From Nordella sp. HKS 07 (lineage in GTDB: Bacteria > Pseudomonadota > Alphaproteobacteria > Rhizobiales > Aestuariivirgaceae), in NCBI RefSeq assembly GCF_011046735.1, contig NZ_CP049258.1, forward strand, positions 1,940,001 to 2,004,000: a stretch of DNA of 64,000 nt. The letters run 5' to 3'. Positions 10,434-21,880 of the stretch are shown here, piece after piece. The translations under genes were made by a program, and so were the position numbers. The number at the start of each line of letters is the position of its first letter. Position 1 is the stretch's first letter. The notes below the pieces were generated by a model. It ran no database searches. It worked only from the letters and a program-made list of their open reading frames with translations, and was not told where the DNA came from.

Positions 10434-11735
10434 TTGACTCATTTCAAAGACCTTGGCCTCGACGCTGCGCTCCTCAAAGCACTGGACCAGCAAGGCTATC
10501 AGACCCCCACGCCGATCCAGGCGGCGTCCATTCCCGAACTTCTGAAGGGCACCGATCTGCTCGGTATCGCCCAGACCGGCACCGGCAAGACCGCCGCCTT
10601 CGCGCTGCCGATCCTCGATCGTCTGTCGAAGCTGAAGGGGCGCCCTGACCGCGGTACGTGCCGGGCTCTCATTCTGTCGCCGACGCGTGAACTCGCTGCG
10701 CAGATCGGCGAGAGCTTCCGCACCTACGGCAAATTCCTGCGCCTGACACAGGCGGTCGTCTTCGGCGGTGTTTCGATCAACAACCAGATCCGTACTGTCG
10801 GTAACGGCGTCGACATCCTGATCGCCACGCCTGGCCGGCTCGTCGACCTCATCGATCGCCGCGTACTGAGCCTCGGCAAGATCGAGGTGTTTGTTCTCGA
10901 TGAAGTCGATCAGATGCTGGATCTGGGCTTTATCCATGCGATCCGCAAGATCACCGGCCTGCTTCCGGCCAAGCGCCAGAACCTGTTCTTTTCGGCGACC
11001 ATGCCGAAAGAGATCGCCGGCCTCGCCGCCGCCCTCCTCAGGGATCCGGTGCGCGTCGAGATCACGCCTGTGGCCACGACCGCCGAGCGCGTCAACCAGA
11101 GCATCATCCATGTCGAGACCCGCAACAAGCTCGGCCTGCTGCTCGATCTGCTCGAAAACGGCGCCATGCCGCGCACACTGGTCTTCACGCGCACCAAGCA
11201 CGGCGCCGATAAGGTGGTGAAGGGCCTAATCCAGAAACGCATCGAGGCGGCCGCGATCCACGGCAACAAGTCGCAGAGCCAGCGCGAGCTTGCGCTCGCC
11301 GGCTTCAAGAGCAGCAAGTTGCGCGTGCTGGTGGCGACCGACATCGCCGCGCGCGGCATCGATGTTGACGGCGTCTCGCATGTGGTGAACTACGATCTGC
11401 CCTTCGTGCCGGACTCCTATGTGCACCGTATCGGCCGCACGGCGCGCGCCGGCGCTTCCGGAGAGGCAGTGGCTTTCTGCGATCCGGAAGAGCGTCCGCT
11501 GCTGCGCGACATCGAGCGCACCATCCGCCAGAAGATCCCGGTCGCTCAGCATGCGCTGAGCATCGCGGCACCTGAGGGCAATGAGCGCTCGGGCGGTCCA
11601 CAGGGTCATCATCGTCCGCAGCAGAACCAGCCTTCCTGGCGTAAGAAGCCCGGCCACAAGCAGCAAAACGGCGGCGGCAAATGGCGTCCGAAGCAGCAGC
11701 AGCGCCAAGGTGGTGGCGGCGGGCAACATCGCTAA
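10434..11735 (+). CDS. rhlE: DEAD-box RNA helicase, RhlE-like
   Basis: This ATP-dependent RNA helicase has 433 residues from the TTG at 10434. The Q motif is GYQTPTPIQ, motif I AQTGTGKT, Ia PTRELAAQ, motif II DEVD instead of DEAD, motif III SAT, motif V ATDIAARGIDV and motif VI HRIGRTARAG. The C-terminal 60 residues are Gln/Gly/His/Lys-rich, an RNA-binding tail. The DEVD variant occurs in alphaproteobacterial RhlE proteins and is not a defect. The frame stays open upstream to a GTG at 10272, but the extension has no family similarity and lies in the predicted leader. The start is uncertain; the function is not. Confidence 0.92.
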   Translation: MTHFKDLGLDAALLKALDQQGYQTPTPIQAASIPELLKGTDLLGIAQTGTGKTAAFALPILDRLSKLKGRPDRGTCRALILSPTRELAAQIGESFRTYGKFLRLTQAVVFGGVSINNQIRTVGNGVDILIATPGRLVDLIDRRVLSLGKIEVFVLDEVDQMLDLGFIHAIRKITGLLPAKRQNLFFSATMPKEIAGLAAALLRDPVRVEITPVATTAERVNQSIIHVETRNKLGLLLDLLENGAMPRTLVFTRTKHGADKVVKGLIQKRIEAAAIHGNKSQSQRELALAGFKSSKLRVLVATDIAARGIDVDGVSHVVNYDLPFVPDSYVHRIGRTARAGASGEAVAFCDPEERPLLRDIERTIRQKIPVAQHALSIAAPEGNERSGGPQGHHRPQQNQPSWRKKPGHKQQNGGGKWRPKQQQRQGGGGGQHR

Positions 11736-11764
11736 GCCTTCCTGAAGTCCGGATTCCGCGCCCC

Positions 11765-11793
11765 TTGTAAAGTGTCCGAATTTGGACTATATC
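11765..11793 (+). promoter_or_regulatory. promoter of the Xre-RES operon
   Basis: The -35 candidate TTGTAA (11765-11770) and the -10 candidate TATATC (11788-11793) are separated by exactly 17 bases. The -10 lies in the centre of the palindrome at 11773-11805, an arrangement suited to repression. Confidence 0.6.
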
Positions 11794-11805
11794 CAAATTC
11801 GGACA
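11773..11805. promoter_or_regulatory. palindromic operator of the toxin-antitoxin operon
   Basis: A perfect inverted repeat with 14-bp arms (TGTCCGAATTTGGA / TCCAAATTCGGACA) around a 5-bp centre CTATA. It ends 12 bases before the antitoxin ATG and covers the predicted -10 box. Xre-RES systems are known to autoregulate; binding by this antitoxin or antitoxin-toxin complex is inferred. Confidence 0.75.
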
Positions 11806-11817
11806 ACGGAGGGCATC

Positions 11818-12351
11818 ATGGCACGCCAGCGCCATCGCCGGCAAGGTTTCGAGGAAGCACCGCAGCCTCATCTGGGCTCTGATCTCGACCGTTTCGCACC
11901 GGCCAACCGCCGGCGCCTCAGCGCGCCGGCTTTGCGCAGCTTCCTCGCCATTGCCGATCTCTGGGGCCTGAGCGAGGAGGAGCGCCGGCTCGTCCTCGGC
12001 TACCCGTCACGCTCCACCTATCATCATTGGGCCAAGCTCGCGCGCGAGCACCGCGACATCACCCTCGATGTCGATGTGCTCATGCGCCTCTCTGCCGTCT
12101 TTGGCATTCACCAGGCTCTGGGCGTTCTCCACGCCGACGAGCATGACGCGGTCGCCTGGCTGCGCGGCCCGCATGACGGCATCGTCTTCGGCGGCAAGCC
12201 GCCGCTCGCTCTGATCACCAGCGGATCGCAGGACGGAATTTTATTGGTGCGACGTTTCCTGGATGCCGCGCGCGGCGGCCAATATATGGAACCAAACCGC
12301 ATCGATGCCGGCTTCACGCCTTATTCGGAAGCGGACATCGTTCTGGCGTGA
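11818..12351 (+). CDS. antitoxin, Xre/MbcA/ParS toxin-binding family
   Basis: The 177-residue protein pairs with the RES toxin that follows. Residues 25-110 look like the Xre-like helical DNA-binding part (LRSFLAIADLWGLSEEERRLVLGYPSRSTYHHW), and the C-terminal half carries the DUF2384 toxin-binding domain (IHQALGVLH...AVAWLRGPH, then GGKPPLALITSG). The ATG at 11818 was chosen because it follows the operator and an AACGGAGG ribosome-binding site. The stop overlaps the start of the toxin (GTGAG), the usual coupling in type II systems. Confidence 0.88.
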   Translation: MARQRHRRQGFEEAPQPHLGSDLDRFAPANRRRLSAPALRSFLAIADLWGLSEEERRLVLGYPSRSTYHHWAKLAREHRDITLDVDVLMRLSAVFGIHQALGVLHADEHDAVAWLRGPHDGIVFGGKPPLALITSGSQDGILLVRRFLDAARGGQYMEPNRIDAGFTPYSEADIVLA

Positions 12352-13022
12352 GTTATGTCCTCTCTCCGGCCTTTCATCCATCCTATCGGCTGATCCCGTC
12401 TCGCTTTCCACCGATCGGGCTTTTCGACACGGTGGTCGCCGCCGCCGATCTCGGCGCGGTGATGGAGCTTGCCGGTTGGACCAATGACCGCCTCGTCGCC
12501 GAGCGGCTGGCGCGCCTGCCGCACACCGAATGGGTCTTCGGCCGTGCCAATTCCAGTGTGATCATGGCGGCGTTCCTGCACGCCCCTTTGACCGGCGCGC
12601 GTTTCAACAGCCGCGATCTCGGCGTCTGGTATGCGTGCGCCGATATCCGGACGGCGGCAGCCGAAGTCGGCCATCATTTGCGCCGCGAAGCCGTTGCGCG
12701 CCGCATTCCTAACCTTTCACGAACCTATCGCGCTTATTCAGCGCGGCTCGACGGGAAATATGTCGATATCAGAGGCCGGCAATCGGCTCTCCCGGACCTC
12801 TATGCGCCGGATGACTATACGGCCTCGCAAGCTTTCGGCGAGGATCTGCGCAAGAAGGGCGAAACTGGCCTGCTCTATCACAGTGTCAGATTTGCCGGCG
12901 GCCACAATGCCGCTGTCTTCCGCCCGACTTCTATCCTGGACGTGGTCCAGGCCGATCATTTCGAGATTTCGGTCGCCGCCGAAGCAAAGCGCATAGAGGT
13001 CAAGAAGCTCGGCGCATCATGA
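12348..13022 (+). CDS. RES-family toxin (NAD+ phosphorylase-like)
   Basis: RES-domain toxins degrade cellular NAD+ and halt growth until their antitoxin is resupplied. The 224-residue product has the expected features: YRLIPSRFPPIGLFD near the N-terminus with the early conserved arginine, then GARFNSRDLGVWYACADIRTA followed by the glutamate in AAEVGHHL, and a serine-containing C-terminal segment (HSVRFAGGHNAAVFRP). The GTG start lies within the antitoxin stop region. The gene appears intact. It is followed by the atp terminator on the opposite strand. Confidence 0.88.
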   Translation: MSYVLSPAFHPSYRLIPSRFPPIGLFDTVVAAADLGAVMELAGWTNDRLVAERLARLPHTEWVFGRANSSVIMAAFLHAPLTGARFNSRDLGVWYACADIRTAAAEVGHHLRREAVARRIPNLSRTYRAYSARLDGKYVDIRGRQSALPDLYAPDDYTASQAFGEDLRKKGETGLLYHSVRFAGGHNAAVFRPTSILDVVQADHFEISVAAEAKRIEVKKLGAS

Positions 13023-13043
13023 AGCCGCCGCCCCCAAAGGAAA

Positions 13044-13062
13044 GGCCCGCGCGAGGCGGGCC
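13044..13062 (-). terminator. terminator of the atp operon
   Basis: A 7-bp G+C stem (GGCCCGC / GCGGGCC, loop GCGAG) lies 25 bases beyond the atpC stop. On the - strand it is followed by TTTCCTTT. It also lies just after the convergent RES toxin gene and may stop both transcripts. Confidence 0.75.
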
Positions 13063-13086
13063 TGTCATTTCATCTTGTGGTGGTCA

Positions 13087-13479
13087 TCACAGTGCGCTTT
13101 GCAGGGCCTGGAGGTGATCGACATTCTCCTGGGCGCGACGGCGCGTTTCATCGTCCTGCGCGTCCGATACGTCTTCCTGCGCGTCCCTGATCTCCTGCGC
13201 CAGGCGCTCGGCATCGAGCTCGGCGACCGGCACCGCGACTTCTGCCAGGACAGTGAGCCCTTGCGGATTCACTTCGGCGAAGCCGCCGCGTACGAAGATG
13301 CGCTCCTTCCCGCCACCTTCCATGGTGACGGTGACGACACCCGGACGCAGCGTGGAAAGCACCGGCGCGTGGCCAGGGAGGATGCCCATATCGCCCTCGG
13401 TGCCGGGAATATCGACTTCCGCGACATCGCCCGAGAACAACAAGCGTTCCGGAGAGACGAGTTCGAAGTGAAGGGCCAT
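13087..13479 (-). CDS. atpC: ATP synthase F1 subunit epsilon
   Basis: Epsilon is the rotating, inhibitory subunit of the F1 stalk. The 130-residue protein starts LHFELVSPERLLFSGDVAEVDIPGTEGDMGILPGHAPV, the family hallmark of the N-terminal beta-sandwich, and ends in a helical hairpin rich in Asp/Arg/Gln. It follows atpD by five bases and is the last gene of the operon. Confidence 0.96.
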   Translation of the reverse strand: MALHFELVSPERLLFSGDVAEVDIPGTEGDMGILPGHAPVLSTLRPGVVTVTMEGGGKERIFVRGGFAEVNPQGLTVLAEVAVPVAELDAERLAQEIRDAQEDVSDAQDDETRRRAQENVDHLQALQSAL

Positions 13480-13484
13480 GGTGA

Positions 13485-14960
<1,476 letters not shown>

Positions 14961-15839
14961 CTAGAGCGCTTCCGCGCCCGAAATGATTTCGATGAGTTCC
15001 TTGGTGATCTGCGCCTGGCGCTGGCGATTGTAACGGATCGACAGCTTGTTGATCATGTCGCCGGCATTGCGCGTCGCACTGTCCATGGCGCTCATCCGCG
15101 CACCCTGTTCGGATGCCGCGTTTTCGAGCAGCGCCCGGAAGATCTGCACCGCGATATTGCGCGGCAGGAGATCGGCAAGGATTTCGCCTTCATCCGGCTC
15201 GGTGTCGTAGATGGCGCCGCCGAGATCGGGAGCATTGCCGCCTTTGACGCTGGCCGGAATAAGCTGCAGCGCCGTCGGCTTCTGCGAGATCACCGACTTG
15301 AATTCGGCGAAGAACAGGGTGCAGACGTCGAACTGCCCCTCTTCGAAGAGCTTGAGCACCTTCTGGGCGATGGCCTGGGCATGGCCGAAGGCCAGCGTGC
15401 GCGCCGCGCGCAGGTCCACCGTATCGATGATGAAGCGGCCATAGAGCCGCTTCAGGATGTCGTTGCCCTTCTTGCCGACGGTGATGATCTTCACCGTCTT
15501 GCCTTGCGCCATCAGCCGGTCGGCATGATCGCGCGCCAGCCTGGCGATCGATGAGTTGAAGCCGCCGCACAGGCCGCGCTCGGCGGTGCACACGACGAGC
15601 AGGTGCACCTGGTCCTTGCCGTTGCCGGCAAGGAGCTGCGGCGCGTCATCGCGGCCTTCCATCGAAGACGAGAGATTGGCCAATACCGTCGCCATGCGCT
15701 CCGAATAGGGGCGCGCCGCGACGGCCGCTTCCTGGGCGCGGCGCAATTTCGCCGCCGCCACCATCTGCATCGCCTTGGTGATCTTGCGCGTCGACTTCAC
15801 CGACGTGATGCGATTTCTAAGGTCTTTTAGACTTGGCAT
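14961..15839 (-). CDS. atpG: ATP synthase F1 subunit gamma
   Basis: The central rotor shaft of F1, 292 residues. The N-terminal helix [21 protein letters not shown] and the C-terminal helix [20 protein letters not shown] are the conserved coiled-coil segments; [11 protein letters not shown] marks the Rossmann-like core. It lies between atpA and atpD as expected. Confidence 0.97.
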   Translation of the reverse strand: MPSLKDLRNRITSVKSTRKITKAMQMVAAAKLRRAQEAAVAARPYSERMATVLANLSSSMEGRDDAPQLLAGNGKDQVHLLVVCTAERGLCGGFNSSIARLARDHADRLMAQGKTVKIITVGKKGNDILKRLYGRFIIDTVDLRAARTLAFGHAQAIAQKVLKLFEEGQFDVCTLFFAEFKSVISQKPTALQLIPASVKGGNAPDLGGAIYDTEPDEGEILADLLPRNIAVQIFRALLENAASEQGARMSAMDSATRNAGDMINKLSIRYNRQRQAQITKELIEIISGAEAL

Positions 15840-15875
15840 CGTCCTGCCTTCAGCTTGTTGCCTCGTTCAGGATGA

Positions 15876-17405
<1,530 letters not shown>

Positions 17406-17406
17406 A

Positions 17407-17967
17407 TCAGCCGGTCCCCTTCATCGCGATCTTGAGGTTTTGAAGTTTGGTCTTGAGCGAATTGTCCACCATGCGCGAACCGACCTTGACGATAAGGCCG
17501 CCGAGAATGGAGGGGTCAACCCGGGTGGAGAGTTGCACGTCGCGCCCCACGCTCGCCTTGATGGCGGCCTTGAGGTCGTCGAGATGTTTCGGTGTGAGAG
17601 TGTCGGCCGAAGTGACTTCGGCGCTGATCTCGCCCTTCGACTGGGCCACCAGCGTGCGGTAGGCCTTGATCATGTCGGAGATCACGAAGAGTCGGCGGTT
17701 TTGCGCGGCCAGCTTGATGAAATTGAGCGCGAGGCTCTTGATGCCGGCCTGGTCGCAGATCGCCTCGAGGGCGGAAATCTGGTCCTCGGCGGAAAAGACT
17801 GGAGAGCGGACGAGCCGGCTCAGATCGTCGGATTCGTCCAGCAGCGCCTGAAAATTCGCCAGGTCGGCGCCGACCTGGTCGACCGATTGGTCTTCCTGCG
17901 CCAGTTCAAAAAGGGCGGTCGCATAACGTCCCGGGACGCCTGATACCGTTTGATCACTTTGAGCCAC
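17407..17967 (-). CDS. atpH: ATP synthase F1 subunit delta
   Basis: Delta is the peripheral-stalk cap that links F1 to the F0 b subunits. From the GTG at 17967 the protein has 186 residues and begins with the usual ...[11 protein letters not shown]; the C-terminal segment [25 protein letters not shown] is diagnostic. I chose 17967 over an upstream ATG because GGGGAG precedes it and its length matches homologues. It is the first gene of the F1 operon; priA, often upstream in relatives, is not adjacent here. Confidence 0.95.
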   Translation of the reverse strand: MAQSDQTVSGVPGRYATALFELAQEDQSVDQVGADLANFQALLDESDDLSRLVRSPVFSAEDQISALEAICDQAGIKSLALNFIKLAAQNRRLFVISDMIKAYRTLVAQSKGEISAEVTSADTLTPKHLDDLKAAIKASVGRDVQLSTRVDPSILGGLIVKVGSRMVDNSLKTKLQNLKIAMKGTG

Positions 17968-18190
17968 GACAACTCCCCGCCGAACCCGCGTTCTCCGGAC
18001 CCTTGGCAGCGGTCCGGAAAGCTTGAATTTATTGGATAATCGCACTTAAGAAAGTACGCGCGGCAAGGGTTCCGCCTGAAGCCGCGGGCGTGGGTTATCA
18101 CATGGGAAATGGACTCGCAACAAGGAAGGCACGGCGGATTGCCGCAATGGGACAGGATTGTGGCGGAGCACTCGGCACGTAAAATGCGAA

Positions 18191-18216
18191 GAGCCCGCCG
18201 GAAGGCCGGCGGGCTC
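18191..18216 (-). terminator. terminator of the DUF1127 gene
   Basis: A perfect 11-bp stem (GAGCCCGCCGG / CCGGCGGGCTC) with an AAGG loop lies 25 bases beyond the small gene. On the - strand it is followed by TTCGCATTTT, a good intrinsic terminator. Confidence 0.85.
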
Positions 18217-18241
18217 CTACAAATCTCTCTCGGTGAGACGT

Positions 18242-18394
18242 TTAGCGGCTCACGCTATCCCGCGCGATGCGCGGAATGTCGGAGCGCATGATGCCGAGAT
18301 CGGCAAGCTCACGGTCGGTGAGCAGGTCGAGCTCACGCTTGGTGGTGTTGTAACGGTTCCAGCGCTTGAGGCCATCAGTGAAGAAGTTGAACAT
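18242..18394 (-). CDS. small DUF1127-domain protein
   Basis: A 50-residue protein beginning MFNFFTDGLKRWNRY and ending RIARDSVSR. The core TKRELDLLTDRELADLGIMRSDI matches the arginine-rich DUF1127 (YjiS-like) family, abundant in Rhizobiales. Members can affect RNA turnover or phosphate/carbon responses, but no function can be assigned here. AGGGGAAAG lies a few bases before the ATG, a promoter sits upstream and a strong terminator downstream, so it is a complete monocistronic unit. Confidence 0.88.
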   Translation of the reverse strand: MFNFFTDGLKRWNRYNTTKRELDLLTDRELADLGIMRSDIPRIARDSVSR

Positions 18395-18444
18395 GGTCTT
18401 TCCCCTATGGATTGACGGGTTGGTTGGTTGCTTTGGACGGGTCT

Positions 18445-18473
18445 AATATGGTGCGTCGCACCATTTTGTGCAA
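18445..18473 (-). promoter_or_regulatory. promoter with embedded palindrome upstream of the DUF1127 gene
   Basis: On the - strand, -35 TTGCAC and -10 CATATT are spaced by 17 bases. The palindrome ATGGTGC-GAC-GCACCAT (18448-18464) fills the spacer and touches the -10, an operator-like position. The remainder of the gap 18474-18771 has no other clear signal until the GGGGAGGA ribosome-binding site of the next gene. Confidence 0.5.
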
Positions 18474-18771
18474 TGCAAAATTTACATGGCTGACTTTACC
18501 CTCGGCTTCACACAACCTTAACATTCGTCTCCCTTAACTATCTGAAATTACTGTGTCTCTTTCGTGACGCGATAAACACGATCGAATTCATAGACTTAGG
18601 CTTTCTCAGAGCCTTTTCCCGCCCCGAATTGTCCAAAATTCATGCACCGCAGCATAGAATGTCGCACCCTGATTCCCTGCTTTCGAGCAGCGTCCCCCAC
18701 CCACCCTGAGCGCTGTTGTCGGCGCCGATGTCTTCCGGCATATGCTCGGCCGTCTTTGTGGGGAGGAATGA

Positions 18772-19698
18772 ATGACCGTCGCCATTTTCGGCTCCATCAA
18801 TATGGATGTGATCGCCTATCTCGATCGTCTGCCGAGGCCCGGCGAAACCCTGCATGGCGCGGGCTACAAGATGGGACTCGGCGGCAAGGGCGCCAACCAG
18901 GCGGTGGCGGCGCGCAAGCTCGGCGCCGATGTGTGTTTCATCGGCCGCACCGGCGCTGATTCTTTCGGCGATGCGGCGCGCGCCGAACTCACCTCTTATA
19001 ATGTCGACCTCGCCCATATCCGCCGCGACGAAGACTCGGCGACAGGCATCGCCATCATCAAGGTCGGCGAAGGCGGGCAGAACATGATCAGCGTGATCGC
19101 CGGCGCCAATGGCGCGGTCGATGCAAGCGACGCCGCGGCCGCGAAAGCCGATCTCGAGGGCGCACGCGTGCTCCTGCTGCAGCTCGAAGTGCCGCTCACA
19201 GGGGCCCTCGCCGCCGCCCGGACCGTGCGCGCCAAGGGCGGCACGGTGATTCTCGATCCGGCGCCGGCGCCAAGGGAACCATTTCCCGCCGAGGTCATCG
19301 CGGCGGTCGACATCGTAACCCCCAATGAAAGCGAGACGGCGGGCCTGCTCGGCTGGCAGCCGGCGACGGCCGATGACGCCGTGCGCGCGGCGCGCGAGCT
19401 CAGGAGCAAAGGCTTCCGCACCGCGCTGGTCAAGCTCGGCGCCAAGGGCGTCGCCTTCTCAGGTCCCGAATCGGAAGGCTTCGTGCCGCCCTTCAAGGTC
19501 ACGGCCATAGACACGGTGGCGGCCGGCGACAGTTTCAATGGCGGCCTCGCCGTTGCTCTCGATGAAGGCAGACCGCTCGCCGACGCGGTGCGTTTCGCCG
19601 CCGCCGCAGGCGCTCTGTCGACGACCAAAAAAGGCGCTTCCACCGCCGCGCCAACGCGTGCCGAGATCGATGCTTTTCTCGCGTCTCACTCAGGGTAA
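18772..19698 (+). CDS. rbsK: ribokinase
   Basis: This PfkB-family kinase phosphorylates ribose (or a related sugar) at the 5-hydroxyl. The 308-residue protein shows the N-terminal GSINMDVIAYLDRLPRPGET, GGKGANQAVAARKLGA, the NESE segment and the catalytic DTVAAGDSFNGGLAVAL anion-hole/base motif. GGGGAGGA directly precedes the ATG. It stands 83 bases before a polyamine-type ABC transporter on the same strand, suggesting a shared transcript, so its physiological substrate may be a sugar released from the imported compound. Confidence 0.88.
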   Translation: MTVAIFGSINMDVIAYLDRLPRPGETLHGAGYKMGLGGKGANQAVAARKLGADVCFIGRTGADSFGDAARAELTSYNVDLAHIRRDEDSATGIAIIKVGEGGQNMISVIAGANGAVDASDAAAAKADLEGARVLLLQLEVPLTGALAAARTVRAKGGTVILDPAPAPREPFPAEVIAAVDIVTPNESETAGLLGWQPATADDAVRAARELRSKGFRTALVKLGAKGVAFSGPESEGFVPPFKVTAIDTVAAGDSFNGGLAVALDEGRPLADAVRFAAAAGALSTTKKGASTAAPTRAEIDAFLASHSG

Positions 19699-19781
19699 CG
19701 CGGCGCGCCGGCGCATTGCGGGGCTGATGCCCTTCCGTTAAAGTCCGCCGCCAAGAGAGAACAAGACCGAGGGAGACTACG

Positions 19782-20861
19782 ATGTCACGCTTTGCACTGT
19801 CCCGCCGATCCGCCTTGGCCCTGATGGGCGGCGCGGTCGCTTTTGGGGCCACCAGCCGCCGCGCTTTTGCTGCTGGCGAGATCAAGGTTCTCAACTGGCA
19901 GGGCTATGGCACGGACGAGAAATGGGCGCTCGAGATGTTCGAGAAGAAGACCGGCATCAAGGTCGTCCATGACTATTTCAACTCCGAGCAGGAGATGCTG
20001 ACCAAGTTGCGTACCAGCCCCGGCGTCTACGACGTGGTGCTGATGAACAACATCTATGTCATGGAAGCCGCCCATGAGGGCCTCGTCCAGGCGCTCGATA
20101 CCGCGAAATTCTCCAACTTCAACGATCTCACTCCGGCGCTGCGCGACAGCGATCGTTTCGTGATGGGCGATAAGCACTTCGCCATCGCCTGGGTCTGGGG
20201 CCTCACCTCCTTCGCCTACAACACCCAGAAGATCGCCACCAGGCCCGACAGCATGAACGCGCTGTGGGATCCGGCCCATGCCGGCAAGGTCGGCTGGCGC
20301 GACGACGCGCTCGAATCGATCCAGATCGCTGCGCTTGCCACCGGCCAGGATATGAACGCGCCCGCCGATATCGAGAAGATCAAGGAAAAGCTGAAAGGCC
20401 TCAAGACGCAGATCAAGACCTTCTGGTCGTCGGAGGACGAGTGGAACAAATATATGGCGGCCGGCGATTACGATATCGCCGTCTACTGGTCGGGCTCGGC
20501 GGCGCGCTCCAAGAAGGCGATGAAGCTGCCGGTCGAATTTGTGGTGCCGAAGGAAGGCGCCATCGGCTGGTTCGACGGCCTCACCATCGCCGCCAATGCG
20601 CCCAATCCGGAAGGAGCGGCCGCCTTCATCAATTTCATGGTCGATCCCGAATTCTACGTAAAATGGGACAATGATATCGGAGCACCTGCTTCCGCCAACG
20701 CCAAGGCCAACGCCCAGCTGCCCGAGGATGCGCTCAACCGCGTCGTGCTCGGCGATCCCGAAGTGGTCAAGCGCGTCCAGTGGATGGCGCCGATCACCGA
20801 CGAGCAGAAGCAGAAGAACCAGGAACTCTGGGACGAGGTCAAGACGAGCTTTGCCCTTTGA
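19782..20861 (+). CDS. ABC transporter substrate-binding protein, PotD/PotF-like
   Basis: The periplasmic receptor of a spermidine/putrescine-type importer, 359 residues. The N-terminus SRRSALALMGGAVAFGA is a likely Tat signal. IKVLNWQGYGTDEKWALEMFEKKTGIKV and the FNSEQEMLTKLRTSPGVYDVVL segment are typical of the PotD family. GAGGGAG precedes the ATG. It is followed by a hairpin-rich repeat and then the permeases. Polyamine specificity is not certain; this family also takes up opines, betaine-like compounds and other amines. Confidence 0.88.
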   Translation: MSRFALSRRSALALMGGAVAFGATSRRAFAAGEIKVLNWQGYGTDEKWALEMFEKKTGIKVVHDYFNSEQEMLTKLRTSPGVYDVVLMNNIYVMEAAHEGLVQALDTAKFSNFNDLTPALRDSDRFVMGDKHFAIAWVWGLTSFAYNTQKIATRPDSMNALWDPAHAGKVGWRDDALESIQIAALATGQDMNAPADIEKIKEKLKGLKTQIKTFWSSEDEWNKYMAAGDYDIAVYWSGSAARSKKAMKLPVEFVVPKEGAIGWFDGLTIAANAPNPEGAAAFINFMVDPEFYVKWDNDIGAPASANAKANAQLPEDALNRVVLGDPEVVKRVQWMAPITDEQKQKNQELWDEVKTSFAL

Positions 20862-20886
20862 TATTCCGTCGCGCCGGCACGAAATC

Positions 20887-21034
20887 CCCTCTCCCCCGCG
20901 GGGGAGAGGGTTAGGGTGAGGGGGAACGGGCGCAAAAACTTCCGCGAGATCCGAGGAAAAATCCTTGCCAGTTCCCCCTCACCCTCCCAATGCTTCGCAT
21001 TGGGTCCCTCCCTCTCCCCCGTAGGGGGCGAGGG
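20887..21034. repeat. hairpin-rich repeat between binding protein and permeases
   Basis: Two inverted copies of a CCCTCTCCCCCGCGGGGGAGAGGG-like REP unit (20 bases or less per arm) with GGGTGAGGGGGAAC / GTTCCCCCTCACCCT flanks. It occupies most of the 206-base gap within the transporter operon and could lower expression of downstream genes relative to the binding protein. Related units lie at 45304-45360 and 45509-45561. Confidence 0.7.
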
Positions 21035-21067
21035 TAAAAGGTCCACATCCTGCGGGAGTGACGGCTG

Positions 21068-21880
21068 ATGGCTCTCTCTCGCCAGACCCGCACAGTATTC
21101 GCACTGACGGCGCCGGCCTATCTGTGGCTCGCCGTGACGGTGCTGCTGCCGCTCGCGGCGATGTTCTACTTCAGCTTCCTCACCGCCTCGCCGCTCGGCG
21201 GCAAGGAAGTGCAGTTCACGCTGAAGCACTACACGGCCTTCTTCACCAAGCAGATCTACTGGTACAATGCTTGGCGCTCGATCGAGCTCGGCCTATATGT
21301 GACCACGCTCTGCCTCATCATCGGTTATCCCGCCGCCCTAGGGCTCGCCAAATATGTGAAGGGCCGCTGGCGCGAGGCCATCTTCCTGCTCATCATCCTG
21401 CCCTTCTGGTCCAACGCGCTGGTGCGCACCTTCTCCTGGACCATGGTGCTGCGCGAGCCCTTCAACATCCTCTTCTCCTATCCGGCGATCGTCGTCGGCC
21501 TCGTCCATGCTTATCTACCCTATGCGATCCTCACCTGTTACATCTCGCTGCAGGCGATCGACGACTCGCTCATCGAGGCGGGCCGCAGCCTCGGCGCGAC
21601 ACCCGCCCAGGCCTTCCGCCGCATCACCTTGCCCTTGAGCCTGCCCGGAATATTGGCGGCGGTGTTCCTCATCTTCGTGCCGGTGATCGGCTCCTTCATG
21701 GAGCCGCGCATATTGGGCGGCAAGGATGCGATCATGCTGGGGCCGATCATCGAGGGCCAGTTCATCACCGCCTTCAACTGGCCCTTGGGTGCTGCCCTTT
21801 CCTTCACCATGCTCGGCATGGTGCTGCTCATCCTGCTGATCGCGGCCCCTTTCCTCAAGCGCCAGTTGGAGAAAGGCTGA
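21068..21880 (+). CDS. ABC transporter permease, PotB-like
   Basis: An inner-membrane permease of 270 residues with about six transmembrane helices; the first is at residues 12-40 (FALTAPAYLWLAVTVLLPLAAMF in shorter pieces). The EAA loop is IEAGRSLGATPAQAFRRITLPLSLPGI. It overlaps the next permease by one base (TGATG), so the two are translationally coupled. Partner of the binding protein at 19782. Confidence 0.92.
   Translation: MALSRQTRTVFALTAPAYLWLAVTVLLPLAAMFYFSFLTASPLGGKEVQFTLKHYTAFFTKQIYWYNAWRSIELGLYVTTLCLIIGYPAALGLAKYVKGRWREAIFLLIILPFWSNALVRTFSWTMVLREPFNILFSYPAIVVGLVHAYLPYAILTCYISLQAIDDSLIEAGRSLGATPAQAFRRITLPLSLPGILAAVFLIFVPVIGSFMEPRILGGKDAIMLGPIIEGQFITAFNWPLGAALSFTMLGMVLLILLIAAPFLKRQLEKG

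Noticed and set aside
10434-11735. Defective helicase because motif II is DEVD
   Set aside because: All other motifs are intact, and the Ala-to-Val change occurs in alphaproteobacterial RhlE-like proteins as far as I recall, so it is not a sign of inactivation.
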